NCBI GenBank assembly: GCA_025354885.1
Contig: JANXLY010000256.1
Span: forward strand, 1-61,959
Length of the DNA stretch: 61,959 nucleotides
Source: Acidobacteriota bacterium
Lineage (GTDB): Bacteria; Acidobacteriota; Terriglobia; Bryobacterales; Bryobacteraceae
Reading direction: 5' to 3'
Both the position numbers and the translations under genes were made by a program. Below the pieces are notes generated by a model. That model saw only the letters and a program-made list of their open reading frames with translations, had not been told where the DNA came from and searched no databases. Of the stretch, positions 25,408 to 34,701 are shown in pieces; position 1 is the first letter of the stretch; each line of letters opens with the position of its first letter.

Positions 25408-27894
25408 TTAGCGTCTCATTTCGACTTCTGATGCGGATCGCCAACTGAAATCCTTACGCCCCAGATTCAGCAATTGCTTCGCCTTTGATGCTTCCTTGCG
25501 CTCTTCCTTCATCTGGTACATCCGGCGATCTGCTTCGCCAAGCAGAGTCTCGGCATCTTTGCCGTCATCGGGTGCGTGCACAGCCCCGATGCTAATGCCA
25601 ATGATGTCTTCGCCAATGACTTGCCGCGCAGCATCAGTAATCATCGAGGAGATGCGCGAAGTGCGAGACAGAAGGTCTTCTCGCTTGAGCCCGGGTAGCA
25701 CCAGTACAAACTCGTCCCCACCCATCCGAGCCACGTAATCATACTCGCGGCAGTTCAACTTCAACGTTTGCGCCACTGCCTTCAAGAGCCGGTTTCCCTC
25801 AAGATGCCCAAATCGGTCGTTCACAGCCTTAAAGCCATCCAGATCGGTAACCAGCACCGTCACAGACTCTCCACTCCGGCTCCGCCGGGCAAGCTCCGAA
25901 TCGAGATGAACAAACAAACTGCGGGCGTTCGGCAATTCTGTAAGAAAGTCCGTGGTGGCAGTACTCTCAGCCGCCTCAAGACGCAAAAGATGGTCAATCG
26001 TCATACCAACTTTCGCGGCAATAGCCAACATTACCCGTAGATTGTCGCGCGAAAATCCATCTTTCTCCGACTGGTATAGGGCCAGCACTCCAACGACGCT
26101 TTGTTTGCCCTCAAGTGGAACAGCCAGTGCACTTCGCAAGGTGCTGAATTTCGCCGGATCGTTCAGATAGCCTGGCTCTACACTCGGATTTCCATTCACA
26201 ATCGGCTTGTTGTTCTCCGCCACCCAACCGCTCAATCCCTGCCCCACTGGAATCTCAAGAGAGGAGAACAGGCGAGAATTTTCGCCACATACATATTCGG
26301 GAACCAGCCTGTCGCCTCGCCGGATATAGACCGCCATGGAATCGTAAGCCACCATGCGTTTCACTCGCAACGAGAGAATGCTCAGCATCTCGTCCAGTGT
26401 GAGTGATCGCCCGATGTCCTGAGAAATCTCAAACAGCTGTTGTACTTCGCCTCGCGCCGCCGCGATCATTTGGATAAATGCGCCAGGGTCCCCACTGGTA
26501 ATTGCCTGAATCGATTTCTTCACCTGTTCAAAGCCAGCTGCAGGCGCAATACCAGCCTCGATCTTGATCCTGGTCGATAGCTTCGGCTGCGGCTTCACAC
26601 TCCGAATCGCCGCTTTAGCCATCTCTTCCAGTTCCACATAGCGCTTCTTCAACACTTCCACAACGCGTGGATCGAAACTGATTCCGCTCTCGCGATCCAC
26701 TACGCCCATCGCTTCAACCAGAGGCAGTGCCCGCCGGTATTGCCGGTCACTTGCCAACGCGTCCAGACAATCTACAACACTCAAAATCCTCGCCCCCAGC
26801 GGGATGTTCAGTCCCTTTGTCCCATAGGGGTAACCGCTGCCATCCCACTTTTCGTGGTGCGCCAGAACAATGGGCGATACGTTGTATGGAAACTGCACTC
26901 GCTCGAGAATCTCCGCCCCCACCACCGGATGGATCTTCATCTTTTCAAACTCTTCCGGTGTCAATTTTCCCGGTTTCGAAATGATATGTTCTGGCACGGC
27001 CAGCTTGCCGATATCGTGGAGAATCGCCGCCGCACGCAGTGCCTCCAGTTCGTCATTCGCCATGCCAAGATCCCGGCCGATTTCAAGCGCATAAACCTGA
27101 ACACGCTGCAAATGTTCGTGCGTTGTTTCGTCCTTGGATTCAATCGCCAGCGCCAGCGCCTCGATCGTCCTCAAGTGTAGATCGGCCATCTGCTCCGAAT
27201 GCTGCATCTCTTTGTCAACTCGCGCCAGATGCATGGAGTAAACCTTATACAACAGGTAAAAGAAGAAAAGGGCAAGCATCGAATAGCCCCAGTCGAGAAA
27301 CGCATTAACAAAGCTGAAAAGCCCTGCCGACGCAGTCCCTACCAGGTAGAAATTAAAACTCCAGACATACCTTTCGCGCCAGATCCGGCGCATACTCTTG
27401 TGCTCCGTCAGGGAGATCACAGCCGCAACCGGGAAAGTATTGAACACATAAAAAACCGTTGCCGCTGCGATCAGCCGCACCGGCGCGCTGACCAGATCAA
27501 ATTGCAACTGCGGGTGGAAATAGACGAAATGCGAAATCCAGGTCGCGGTCGCAATATTTGAAACATTAAAGAAGGTAAGGAAATTCCGACTTGGCCCCTG
27601 CAAGACCTGCAGACACTGGATCGCCGTGGTCGCTGCTGCAATCACGATTGTTTCCGGCAGGCTCAACTCCATGATTCCGATCAATACAAAAAGAATATTG
27701 ATGGGCATGGCCGCCCCATTCCCGTTACTTACGCCTACTCTTAGTCCCGCGGCAAACAATGCCACTAGAAGAAAGCAGGCAAAACGGATCAGGTCCATCG
27801 ATTCCCAGCGAAGGAGATTTGATATGGCCACAGCGGACCCGATCAAGCCGACAATCCACACGTAGATTCGGGCTGGCAAGCTCAGTAAGTGCAT
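25408..27894 (-). CDS. membrane-bound HD-GYP/GAF/GGDEF cyclic-di-GMP enzyme
   Basis: 828 residues. Five or six membrane helices fill about 1-225. HD-GYP follows (about 235-430) with AILHDIGKLAVPEHI, HHEKWDGSGYP and ARILSVVDCLDALAS, all key residues present. A GAF domain (about 470-640) and an intact GGDEF (about 650-800, RMGGDEFVLVLPG) complete it. Both synthesis and hydrolysis of cyclic di-GMP are chemically possible. Divergent from a sigma-54 activator with a PilZ gene. Confidence 0.92.
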   Translation of the reverse strand: MHLLSLPARIYVWIVGLIGSAVAISNLLRWESMDLIRFACFLLVALFAAGLRVGVSNGNGAAMPINILFVLIGIMELSLPETIVIAAATTAIQCLQVLQGPSRNFLTFFNVSNIATATWISHFVYFHPQLQFDLVSAPVRLIAAATVFYVFNTFPVAAVISLTEHKSMRRIWRERYVWSFNFYLVGTASAGLFSFVNAFLDWGYSMLALFFFYLLYKVYSMHLARVDKEMQHSEQMADLHLRTIEALALAIESKDETTHEHLQRVQVYALEIGRDLGMANDELEALRAAAILHDIGKLAVPEHIISKPGKLTPEEFEKMKIHPVVGAEILERVQFPYNVSPIVLAHHEKWDGSGYPYGTKGLNIPLGARILSVVDCLDALASDRQYRRALPLVEAMGVVDRESGISFDPRVVEVLKKRYVELEEMAKAAIRSVKPQPKLSTRIKIEAGIAPAAGFEQVKKSIQAITSGDPGAFIQMIAAARGEVQQLFEISQDIGRSLTLDEMLSILSLRVKRMVAYDSMAVYIRRGDRLVPEYVCGENSRLFSSLEIPVGQGLSGWVAENNKPIVNGNPSVEPGYLNDPAKFSTLRSALAVPLEGKQSVVGVLALYQSEKDGFSRDNLRVMLAIAAKVGMTIDHLLRLEAAESTATTDFLTELPNARSLFVHLDSELARRSRSGESVTVLVTDLDGFKAVNDRFGHLEGNRLLKAVAQTLKLNCREYDYVARMGGDEFVLVLPGLKREDLLSRTSRISSMITDAARQVIGEDIIGISIGAVHAPDDGKDAETLLGEADRRMYQMKEERKEASKAKQLLNLGRKDFSWRSASEVEMRR

Positions 27895-28125
27895 ATAAAG
27901 GAAGAGGAGTCGAAACGAGAGCCCTCCTGATTCATAAGAGTGATCGGCCCTTGATTCTAGAACCTTTAGTACTACACGGAACTATACGATTTCACTTAGC
28001 TCAGCGAATCCCAGACCCGCGAATCCAGACGACTAAGGTCTTTCTGCTTCCACATTCAGGTCTACGGCTCATGCGAATTTGGCCCAACTGACCTTAACAT
28101 CTAGTAGCGGCACTTTCGCATATCT

Positions 28126-29088
28126 ATGGTGGAAAAATATCAATTTCTGGGTGTTGAGGCGATCATCGCCTCGCTGCGGATGCGCGAACTTTTCCAGCAG
28201 GTGCGAAAAGCGGCTCAATCCTCATCGTCGATTCTCCTGCTCGGCGAATCCGGAACAGGTAAAGAAATCATTGCCCGAGCCATCCATCATGACTCTGTCC
28301 GCAAAATGAAACCCTTTGTCGATCTCTCCTGCGCTGCACTCCCCAAAGAGCTCGTAGAATCTGAATTGTCTGGACACGAACGGGGTGCTTTTTCTGGAGC
28401 AAACGCAACGAGGCACGGCCTTTTTGAGCTCGCTCATGAAGGCAGCCTCTTTCTCGACGATATTGGGGCGCTCGACCCAAAACTGCAGGCCAAACTGCTG
28501 CGCGTGCTTGACACCGGGATGTTCTTCCGCCTCGGCGCAGTCAAACAGACACGAGCTGATATACGCATCATCGCTGCTTCAGATCGCCCCCTGATACAGT
28601 CCGTTCGCAACGGCATTTTCCGTCAGGATCTCTACGAGCGTATTGGTCAGATCACGCTTACGATCCCGCCACTGAGGGAAAGGGCAGAAGATATAGAAGC
28701 GCTGGCAAATCACTTTCTGGCCCAACAAAACCCCGAACTCCGTTTCGCTTCAGACGCCATCATGGCTCTCTATTCCTATCATTGGCCCGGCAATGTCCGC
28801 GAGTTGCGAAACACAGTTTTCCGGTCCTCGCTTGCCGCCAAAGGGCCCCTGCTGCATGCCGATGACATCCTCTTTCGATTGCGCACTTTACAAAGCCCTG
28901 AAAATCAGGCAGAAGCCCGGGGTGTCGAAGGGCTCGAACAGACCATGATTCGCCGAGCTCTTGAGGATTCCGGAGGACACCGGCAGCGGACCGCAGAATC
29001 GCTCGGAATTTCCCGAACTTCGCTGTCGAGAAAGATCCGCAGCTACGGGCTCAGCGTCAAGACCGAGTTGCACCGGAGGCCTGCATGA
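28126..29088 (+). CDS. sigma-54-dependent activator (AAA+ and Fis HTH, no receiver)
   Basis: 320 residues. The AAA+ domain starts almost at the N-terminus: Walker A GESGTGKE (about 39-46), a GAFSGA loop (Ser instead of Thr in the usual GAFTGA), Walker B SLFLDDIG and the R-finger region. The C-terminus has a Fis-type helix-turn-helix (TAESLGISRTSLSRKIRSYG). No sensor or receiver domain precedes it, so it must be regulated in trans or be constitutive. The PilZ gene overlaps its stop by 4 bp. The 27895-28125 gap shows no clear -24/-12 element. Confidence 0.9.
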   Translation: MVEKYQFLGVEAIIASLRMRELFQQVRKAAQSSSSILLLGESGTGKEIIARAIHHDSVRKMKPFVDLSCAALPKELVESELSGHERGAFSGANATRHGLFELAHEGSLFLDDIGALDPKLQAKLLRVLDTGMFFRLGAVKQTRADIRIIAASDRPLIQSVRNGIFRQDLYERIGQITLTIPPLRERAEDIEALANHFLAQQNPELRFASDAIMALYSYHWPGNVRELRNTVFRSSLAAKGPLLHADDILFRLRTLQSPENQAEARGVEGLEQTMIRRALEDSGGHRQRTAESLGISRTSLSRKIRSYGLSVKTELHRRPA

Positions 29089-29387
29089 ACATGGCAGGCA
29101 CCCAACCCGTCAGTTGGGAAGACCGTCGCGCCGAGGCTCGTCACAAAGCAGCCGGCAGCGTTACTTTGCGTCTCGACGAAGAATATCAGGTACCATTTGA
29201 AGCCCGGCTGATGGATGTCTCTGCTTCCGGATTCCGCGCACGCCATGCAAATTCTCAATTGCGTTCCGGTCAGGAATGCGATTTTACTTTGCCCGGTACA
29301 CGTGGGCGTGCAAAAGCAGTCTGGAACCGGACCACTCCGGATTTCATCGAAACAGGCTTTCTGATTCTCCTGCACGAAACTGCCTGA
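29085..29387 (+). CDS. PilZ-domain protein
   Basis: 100 residues, ATG overlapping the activator stop (ATGA). RRAEARHKA (about 13-21) and DVSASGFRAR (about 43-52) match the RxxxR and DxSxxG cyclic-di-GMP binding motifs of PilZ. It is a single-domain receptor, probably reporting on the nearby GGDEF/HD-GYP proteins to the sigma-54 activator. Confidence 0.85.
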   Translation: MNMAGTQPVSWEDRRAEARHKAAGSVTLRLDEEYQVPFEARLMDVSASGFRARHANSQLRSGQECDFTLPGTRGRAKAVWNRTTPDFIETGFLILLHETA

Positions 29388-29461
29388 ACGCCCTCAGTTG
29401 AAATTCCGGCTGCCGGGCAGAGATCTTTCGGATACACTGACAAGGGAGATAGCACGAACTG

Positions 29462-31570
29462 ATGCAAGCCTACCGACCGGGGCCTCAGCTTGGAGAAAGC
29501 TTCCGGACGAATTCTGAAGTACTGGCGACGAACGAACTGCTTCACGCGTTTCGTCTGATGTATCTCAGCCGTCGTATTGACGACCGCGAAATCCTTCTCA
29601 AACGTCAGAACAAGATTTATTTCCAGGTCAGCGCTGCCGGGCATGAAGCAATCCAGGTCGCAGCCGGCATGGCCTTCGCACCCGGTTTCGACTGGTTCCA
29701 TCTCTACTATCGGGATCGCGCACTCGCCCTTACTCTCGGCATCACTCCCGAACAGATGTTCCTCCAGGCTGTAGGTGCTGCCGCCGACACCATGAGCGGT
29801 GGCCGCCAGATGCCCAGCCACTGGAGTTCCCGCGATCTCCACATCATTAGCGGCAGTTCTCCCACCGGTTCGCAATATCTGCACGCCATCGGTTGCGCCC
29901 ATGCCACCCGCTACCTCAAAACCAACCCCGAGGAAGTCACCCTCGTCACCAGCGGCGAAGGCGCAACCAGCGAAGGGGAATTCTGGGAGGCCATCAACCT
30001 CGCCTGCCTCCATCGCTACCCGGTCGTCTTCCTGATCGAGGACAACGGCTACGCTATCAGCGTCCCGGTCGAATTCCAGACTCCTGGTGGCAGCATCTCC
30101 AAACTCCTCAGTGGCTTCCCGGGTCTGCTGCGCCTTGAAGTAGACGGTCTCGATTTCCGCGCCAGTTTTCAGACGATGTCCGAAGCCGTTGCGCACTGCC
30201 GTGAAGGCCTTGGTCCGGTTCTCGTCCATGCCAATGTCATCCGCCCTTACTCGCATTCCCTCAGCGACGATGAGCGATTCTACAAGTCCGCCGAAGAGCG
30301 CACAAAAGAAGCCGGCGCAGATCCGATCGAACGACTCTTCAACGAACTTGTTGCCGAAGGCCTCTTCAGCGAAGCCGATCTCAAGGGCTTGATGGCTGAG
30401 TGCGACCAGCAAGTCCTGGATGCCGCTGATCTCGCACTCCAACATGCGGCACCTGCCACCAGCACAATCTTCGAAAATCTCTATTCGCCCTCCATCGACC
30501 CAACTTCTGTTCAGTTCGCGACCGAGCCTGATTTCCGTGGCGAACCCCGCACCATGGTCGACACCATCAACCAGACCATCGCCGAAGAGATGCGTCGCGA
30601 CGAACGCATTCTGGTCTTTGGCGAAGACGTCGCCGATTGCAGCCGCGAAGAAGTCCTCCCCGGTGTCAAGGGGAAGGGCGGTGTCTTCAAGACCACGCTC
30701 GGCCTCCAGCGAGAGTTCGGCAGCACCAGAGTTTTCAATACTCCCATTGCCGAAGCCGGCATTGTGGGTCGTTCCATCGGCCTCAGTCTGCGTGGCCTCA
30801 AGCCCCTCGCTGAAATTCAGTTTTTCGATTACATCTGGCCCGCCATGATGCAGATCCGCGACGAAATGTGTACCATGCGCTGGCGTAGCAACGGTGCCTG
30901 GAGTTGCCCCGCTGTCATCCGCGTGCCCATCGGCGGCTATCTCACTGGCGGCGCAATTTATCACAGCCAGTGCGGTGAATCAGTCTTCACTCACATCCCG
31001 GGTCTGCGCGTCATCTTCCCCTCAAATGCCCTCGACGCCTGTGGATTATTGAGAACGGCCTTACGCAGCGACGATCCTGTGCTATTTCTGGAACATAAGA
31101 AACTCTACCGGGAGCCCTATAACCGTAGCCCGCACCCCGGAGAAGAGTTCACAATCCCGTTTGGGAAAGCCAATACGGTAAAGTCTGGCCAGCATTTGAC
31201 AATCCTCTGTTATGGGGCGCTGGTCAAAAAATCGCTCGACGCAGCGCAGTTGCTTGAAAAAAGGAACGCTGGCAAGACGATCGAGGTCATCGATCTTCGA
31301 AGCCTGTCTCCTTATGACTGGACTGCCATTGCAGAAAGCGTGCGGCGCACGAGCCGCGTTTTAATTGCCCATGAAGATGTTCTGAGCTGGGGCTTTGGTG
31401 CCGAAATCGCGGCGAGAATCGCGGACGAACTGTTCGCTGCTCTTGATGCGCCCGTGGCCAGAGTCGCCGCAAAAGACACTTGGGTTGCTTATCACCCCTC
31501 GCTGGAGGATGTCATTCTCCCGCAGGTTGAGGACTTGGTTCGCGAAGGCGAAAGGCTATTGGCTTACTGA
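29462..31570 (+). CDS. 2-oxoacid dehydrogenase E1, alpha-beta fusion
   Basis: 702 residues. The alpha half (about 30-330) has the thiamine diphosphate motif [17 protein letters not shown] and the [10 protein letters not shown] strand. The beta half (about 360-702) starts [15 protein letters not shown] with FGEDV and [11 protein letters not shown] and ends in the transketolase C-domain. Branched-chain keto acids are a likely substrate from the alpha motifs, but pyruvate is possible. E2 and E3 genes are not in the window. Two-subunit relatives have separate genes; fusion is known in Acidobacteria and Bacteroidetes. Confidence 0.9.
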   Translation: MQAYRPGPQLGESFRTNSEVLATNELLHAFRLMYLSRRIDDREILLKRQNKIYFQVSAAGHEAIQVAAGMAFAPGFDWFHLYYRDRALALTLGITPEQMFLQAVGAAADTMSGGRQMPSHWSSRDLHIISGSSPTGSQYLHAIGCAHATRYLKTNPEEVTLVTSGEGATSEGEFWEAINLACLHRYPVVFLIEDNGYAISVPVEFQTPGGSISKLLSGFPGLLRLEVDGLDFRASFQTMSEAVAHCREGLGPVLVHANVIRPYSHSLSDDERFYKSAEERTKEAGADPIERLFNELVAEGLFSEADLKGLMAECDQQVLDAADLALQHAAPATSTIFENLYSPSIDPTSVQFATEPDFRGEPRTMVDTINQTIAEEMRRDERILVFGEDVADCSREEVLPGVKGKGGVFKTTLGLQREFGSTRVFNTPIAEAGIVGRSIGLSLRGLKPLAEIQFFDYIWPAMMQIRDEMCTMRWRSNGAWSCPAVIRVPIGGYLTGGAIYHSQCGESVFTHIPGLRVIFPSNALDACGLLRTALRSDDPVLFLEHKKLYREPYNRSPHPGEEFTIPFGKANTVKSGQHLTILCYGALVKKSLDAAQLLEKRNAGKTIEVIDLRSLSPYDWTAIAESVRRTSRVLIAHEDVLSWGFGAEIAARIADELFAALDAPVARVAAKDTWVAYHPSLEDVILPQVEDLVREGERLLAY

Positions 31571-31612
31571 GATCCGGCAAATTTGCCATACTGAGGAAAG
31601 AAGGAACGAAAT

Positions 31613-31804
31613 ATGCCGAATCTAGGACCGATGGAACTTGTGTTGATTCTCGGAGTTGCGCTGCTGCTGTTTGGCGGCCGCAAGCTACCGGAGTTGGCCA
31701 AAGGGATGGGCGAAGGAATCAAGAACTTCAAGAATGCATTGAAGGAAGAAACCCCGCCACCTCCGCCGCCGGCAAACACGACGCATGAAGCCCCCAAGCC
31801 CTAG
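31613..31804 (+). CDS. tatA: twin-arginine translocase TatA/E
   Basis: 63 residues: one short membrane helix (about 7-21, LVLILGVALLLFG), the FGxxKLPEL hinge (FGGRKLPELAKGMGEGIKNFK, landmark), then an amphipathic helix and a Pro-rich tail. It forms the Tat pore. Several Tat substrates are encoded in this window. It begins 42 bp after the E1 gene with a GAAGGAA site; no tatC is adjacent. Confidence 0.93.
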   Translation: MPNLGPMELVLILGVALLLFGGRKLPELAKGMGEGIKNFKNALKEETPPPPPPANTTHEAPKP

Positions 31805-31844
31805 TGCTTGGAATTTGCGTCAACAAAGTTATTGAAAATCTGTC

Positions 31845-33623
31845 TTAAAGGAGTTCCGGGCGCGCCTGGAACTCCTTTATGCATTCCGGGTTTGCCAACG
31901 CATTCAGATTCGCTGAAGCTCGCCCGTGGATCGCATCCCTCACCGCTGCTTCTGAAATCTTTCCACTCACCGTTCGCGGGATCTCGGACACGCTGAGAAT
32001 TTTCTTCGGCACGTGGTGCGGGCTCGCCTGCTCGCGTAATGTTTTGCGAATCCGCTCCACCAGTCCCTCATTCAGGATTTCCCCTGCCCGCAATTTCACG
32101 AAAAGCACAATGCGCAAGTCCCCTTCCCATTCCTGACCCACAGCAATGCACTCTTCAATTTCCCCGATGCTCTCTACCTGACGGTAGATCTCGGCAGTAC
32201 CAATTCGAATACCCCCTGGATTCAGCGTCGTATCCGAGCGCCCATGGATCGTAAACCCTTCGGTGATCGAACTCTGGCTGGCCCAATCCCCGTGGCACCA
32301 CACCCCCTCAAAACGCGCAAAATACGCATCGTGGTATTTACGCCCATCAGCATCATTCCAAAATCCAAGCGGCATCGAGGGGAACCGGTTACAGCAAACC
32401 AGTTCGCCAGGCTCATCCCAGACCCTCTCGCCAGCGGGATTCCAGATCTGCACATCCATCCCCAGTCCCGGCACCTGGAGTTCGCCCCGCTTCACGGGTG
32501 CCAGCGGATTTCCCAAAACAAAACACGACACGATATCCGTACCGCCTGAAATGGACGCCAAATGAACGTCTTTCTTGATGTCTCTCCAGACAAAGTCAAA
32601 ACTCTCCGGAGCAAGTGGCGAACCGGTAGAAAGAACCTGACGCATGCTATCGAGATTGTGATGCCGCATCGGCTGATACCCCTGCTTCTCGAGCAGCGCC
32701 AGATACTTCGCACTCGTGCCAAAGTGCGCGATCGATTCTTCTTCTGCCATCCGCCACAACACGCCCGCGTCCGGATAAAATGGTGATCCGTTGTAGAGCA
32801 CCAGCGTCGCCTTTGAAACAAGTCCAACGACGAGCCAGTTCCACATCATCCAGCCGCAGGTCGTGTAGTAAAAAAGACGTTCCCCCGGCTGCACATCCAC
32901 ATGCAGCAGATGCTCCTTCACTATCTGCACCAGCGTGCCGCCGCTCGAATGAATGATGCACTTTGGCAATCCCGTCGTGCCGCTCGAAAACAGAATGAAC
33001 AAGGGATGCCGATGCTCAAAAAGAGAAAAGCTGAGCTCCGGCTCTGCCTCGAGCGCGATCTCTTCGATCAGATAAGTAGCATCCAGCGTTGGGAGCGCCG
33101 CCAGGATCTGCCGCAGACGCTCCCCGGAGGAATACACTTTCCCCGCAAACGAATACGCAGCCGTAGTAAAAAGCAATCGCGGCGCAAGCTGCGCAAAGCG
33201 ATCAATAATTCCTTGCGCTCCAAAATCAGGCGAGCATGAAGACCACACCGCCCCCACAGACGCTGTCGCCAGCATCAGCGCAATCGTCTCTGGCCGGTTC
33301 GGCAGTAGTGCAACAATGCGGTCTCCGGGCACAATGCCATGCCGCCGCAGCAGGGCTGCATACACCGCCACAGCGCGCCGCAGATCAGCGCCGGTCCAGT
33401 CGAAGTTCAGGCCGCTTTCATCACGAAACAGAATCGCTGGTCCATCGCTAACATTTCGCAATAGCTCTTGCGCAAAATTGAATGGCGCAGCTTCCGGCGG
33501 CAATCCTGCATAGCTGCGAAAGCAATCCCAAAACTCAGGGCTGGATTCCACCGACCAGCGGTGCAGCGAAGCAAAATCCGCTTGCCCTGTGAGGCTTAAG
33601 AAATTAGCAAGATGGGTAGGCAT
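31845..33623 (-). CDS. aacS: acetoacetate-CoA ligase (acetoacetyl-CoA synthetase)
   Basis: 592 residues from the ATG at 33623 (MPTHLANFL); an upstream in-frame start at 33665 would add 14 residues inside the fumarylacetoacetase gene. ANL-family motifs: SSGTTGLPKCIIHSSGG (P-loop, about 245), YYTTCGWMMWNW, ISGGTDIVSCF and GRSDTTLNPGGIRIG, with the final catalytic Lys in RTVSGKISE. WxxCSPDFG and GWMMWN match AacS rather than acetyl-CoA synthetase. It would activate the acetoacetate made by the overlapping upstream enzyme. Slightly shorter than typical (about 650). Confidence 0.88.
   Translation of the reverse strand: MPTHLANFLSLTGQADFASLHRWSVESSPEFWDCFRSYAGLPPEAAPFNFAQELLRNVSDGPAILFRDESGLNFDWTGADLRRAVAVYAALLRRHGIVPGDRIVALLPNRPETIALMLATASVGAVWSSCSPDFGAQGIIDRFAQLAPRLLFTTAAYSFAGKVYSSGERLRQILAALPTLDATYLIEEIALEAEPELSFSLFEHRHPLFILFSSGTTGLPKCIIHSSGGTLVQIVKEHLLHVDVQPGERLFYYTTCGWMMWNWLVVGLVSKATLVLYNGSPFYPDAGVLWRMAEEESIAHFGTSAKYLALLEKQGYQPMRHHNLDSMRQVLSTGSPLAPESFDFVWRDIKKDVHLASISGGTDIVSCFVLGNPLAPVKRGELQVPGLGMDVQIWNPAGERVWDEPGELVCCNRFPSMPLGFWNDADGRKYHDAYFARFEGVWCHGDWASQSSITEGFTIHGRSDTTLNPGGIRIGTAEIYRQVESIGEIEECIAVGQEWEGDLRIVLFVKLRAGEILNEGLVERIRKTLREQASPHHVPKKILSVSEIPRTVSGKISEAAVRDAIHGRASANLNALANPECIKEFQARPELL
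31847..31878. terminator. inverted repeat between tatA and the convergent ligase gene
   Basis: AAAGGAGTTCC, a 10-nt loop and GGAACTCCTTT form a perfect 11-bp stem. It encodes the last residues of the acetoacetyl-CoA synthetase and could stop transcription from both sides. The trailing T run is short. Confidence 0.5.
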
Positions 33624-34677
33624 GAATAGTAGAACGCAACTCCCCAAATCCGATACTGCCCGCATGGGCTCGAAAAATCACGGTATCACCATCCTGCAGA
33701 AATGGCCCTTTGCGCTCTAGCAGGCTGCCTTCACTGCCTGCGAGCGGCCCGCTGATCGTGCCGGATCCCAGCAAGTCTCCCGTTGAGAGTCGAATATCAG
33801 CACTCAACAGATGCGCCAATTGTTGTTGATGGCTCCAGTAAATATGGCGGTAATTGGTTTGCGTCAATAACGTTTCGCTTGCTTGTCCGGCAGGAATTAC
33901 GCTCGCTTCAAGAGCGATGTCAAAATTGCGCGGCTCATTCACCTGCAAATGTAGCAGCGGTCGAGGCTCTTGCAGCGGCCCTGCGCAGCGCCTTGCCGCC
34001 AGAGCCTCGGGTACAACCAGATAGGGGCTGACCGTAGTCGCAAAACCCTTCGAGAGAAATGGCCCCAGCGGCACATACTCCCATCGCTGCATGTCGCGCG
34101 CCGACCAGTCATTCAGCATCACAAAACCAGCCAGCCGATCCTCGGCCCCAGGGCAAAGAAAGACGCCCATCTCCACTTCATAATCAAGCTGTTCCGTCGG
34201 CGCAAAAACCAACTCGCCTTGCGCTGTTTTGTATTGCCCCCTTGGCCGCACCACTGCACAGCCACCGGGCATCACGTTACTCGCCCGTCCATTGTAGGCC
34301 GCTGGAAGATGCAGCCAGTTCTCCGGCAAAGGATTCGCTGCGTCACGAAAAAGCCGCCCGACATTCGTCGCATGTTCGCGGCTCGAATAAAAATCAACAT
34401 AATTTGGAATCGCAAACGGCAGGTGCAATAGCTGCGCTTCGACTGGCAGCAACGGCAGTTCGTGCCCAAGTTCAATTCGCTTGCGCACGCGTTCCCGTAG
34501 TGCAAGTGCAGCCGCCCGGCCTTCCGCAAAAAGCGCAGTCAGCGTTCGCGGTGTAGCTGGCTCCAGCGCGACAAGGTCAACGAGAAATTCCTTCGTTCGA
34601 ATGCCAGGCCTGGGCACTTCGCCAAACATGCAGAATGGCAAATTATCCGGGCCAAATTGATTCGCCAGAGCATTCAC
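33604..34677 (-). CDS. fahA: fumarylacetoacetase
   Basis: 357 residues. FAH-fold motifs include FYSSREHATNVG (about 117-128), DYEVEMGVF with the metal-binding acids, LNDWSARDMQRWEYVPLGPFLSKGF and SGTISGP, all typical of fumarylacetoacetase, the last step of tyrosine degradation that yields fumarate and acetoacetate. It is shorter than the usual 400-430 residues at the N-terminal domain. The ligase gene overlaps it by 20 bp. Confidence 0.87.
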   Translation of the reverse strand: MNALANQFGPDNLPFCMFGEVPRPGIRTKEFLVDLVALEPATPRTLTALFAEGRAAALALRERVRKRIELGHELPLLPVEAQLLHLPFAIPNYVDFYSSREHATNVGRLFRDAANPLPENWLHLPAAYNGRASNVMPGGCAVVRPRGQYKTAQGELVFAPTEQLDYEVEMGVFLCPGAEDRLAGFVMLNDWSARDMQRWEYVPLGPFLSKGFATTVSPYLVVPEALAARRCAGPLQEPRPLLHLQVNEPRNFDIALEASVIPAGQASETLLTQTNYRHIYWSHQQQLAHLLSADIRLSTGDLLGSGTISGPLAGSEGSLLERKGPFLQDGDTVIFRAHAGSIGFGELRSTIHAYPSC

Positions 34678-34701
34678 GCTTCTATGTTACAGTCCTCGCG
34701 A

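Noticed and set aside
27895..28125. Sigma-54 promoter before the activator
   Set aside because: No GG(N10)GC pair with convincing flanks could be found.
29270..30964. Open frame of 564 codons antisense to the E1 gene
   Set aside because: It mirrors a clear thiamine-enzyme gene; its protein has no domain and an Asp/Gly/Glu-rich antisense look.
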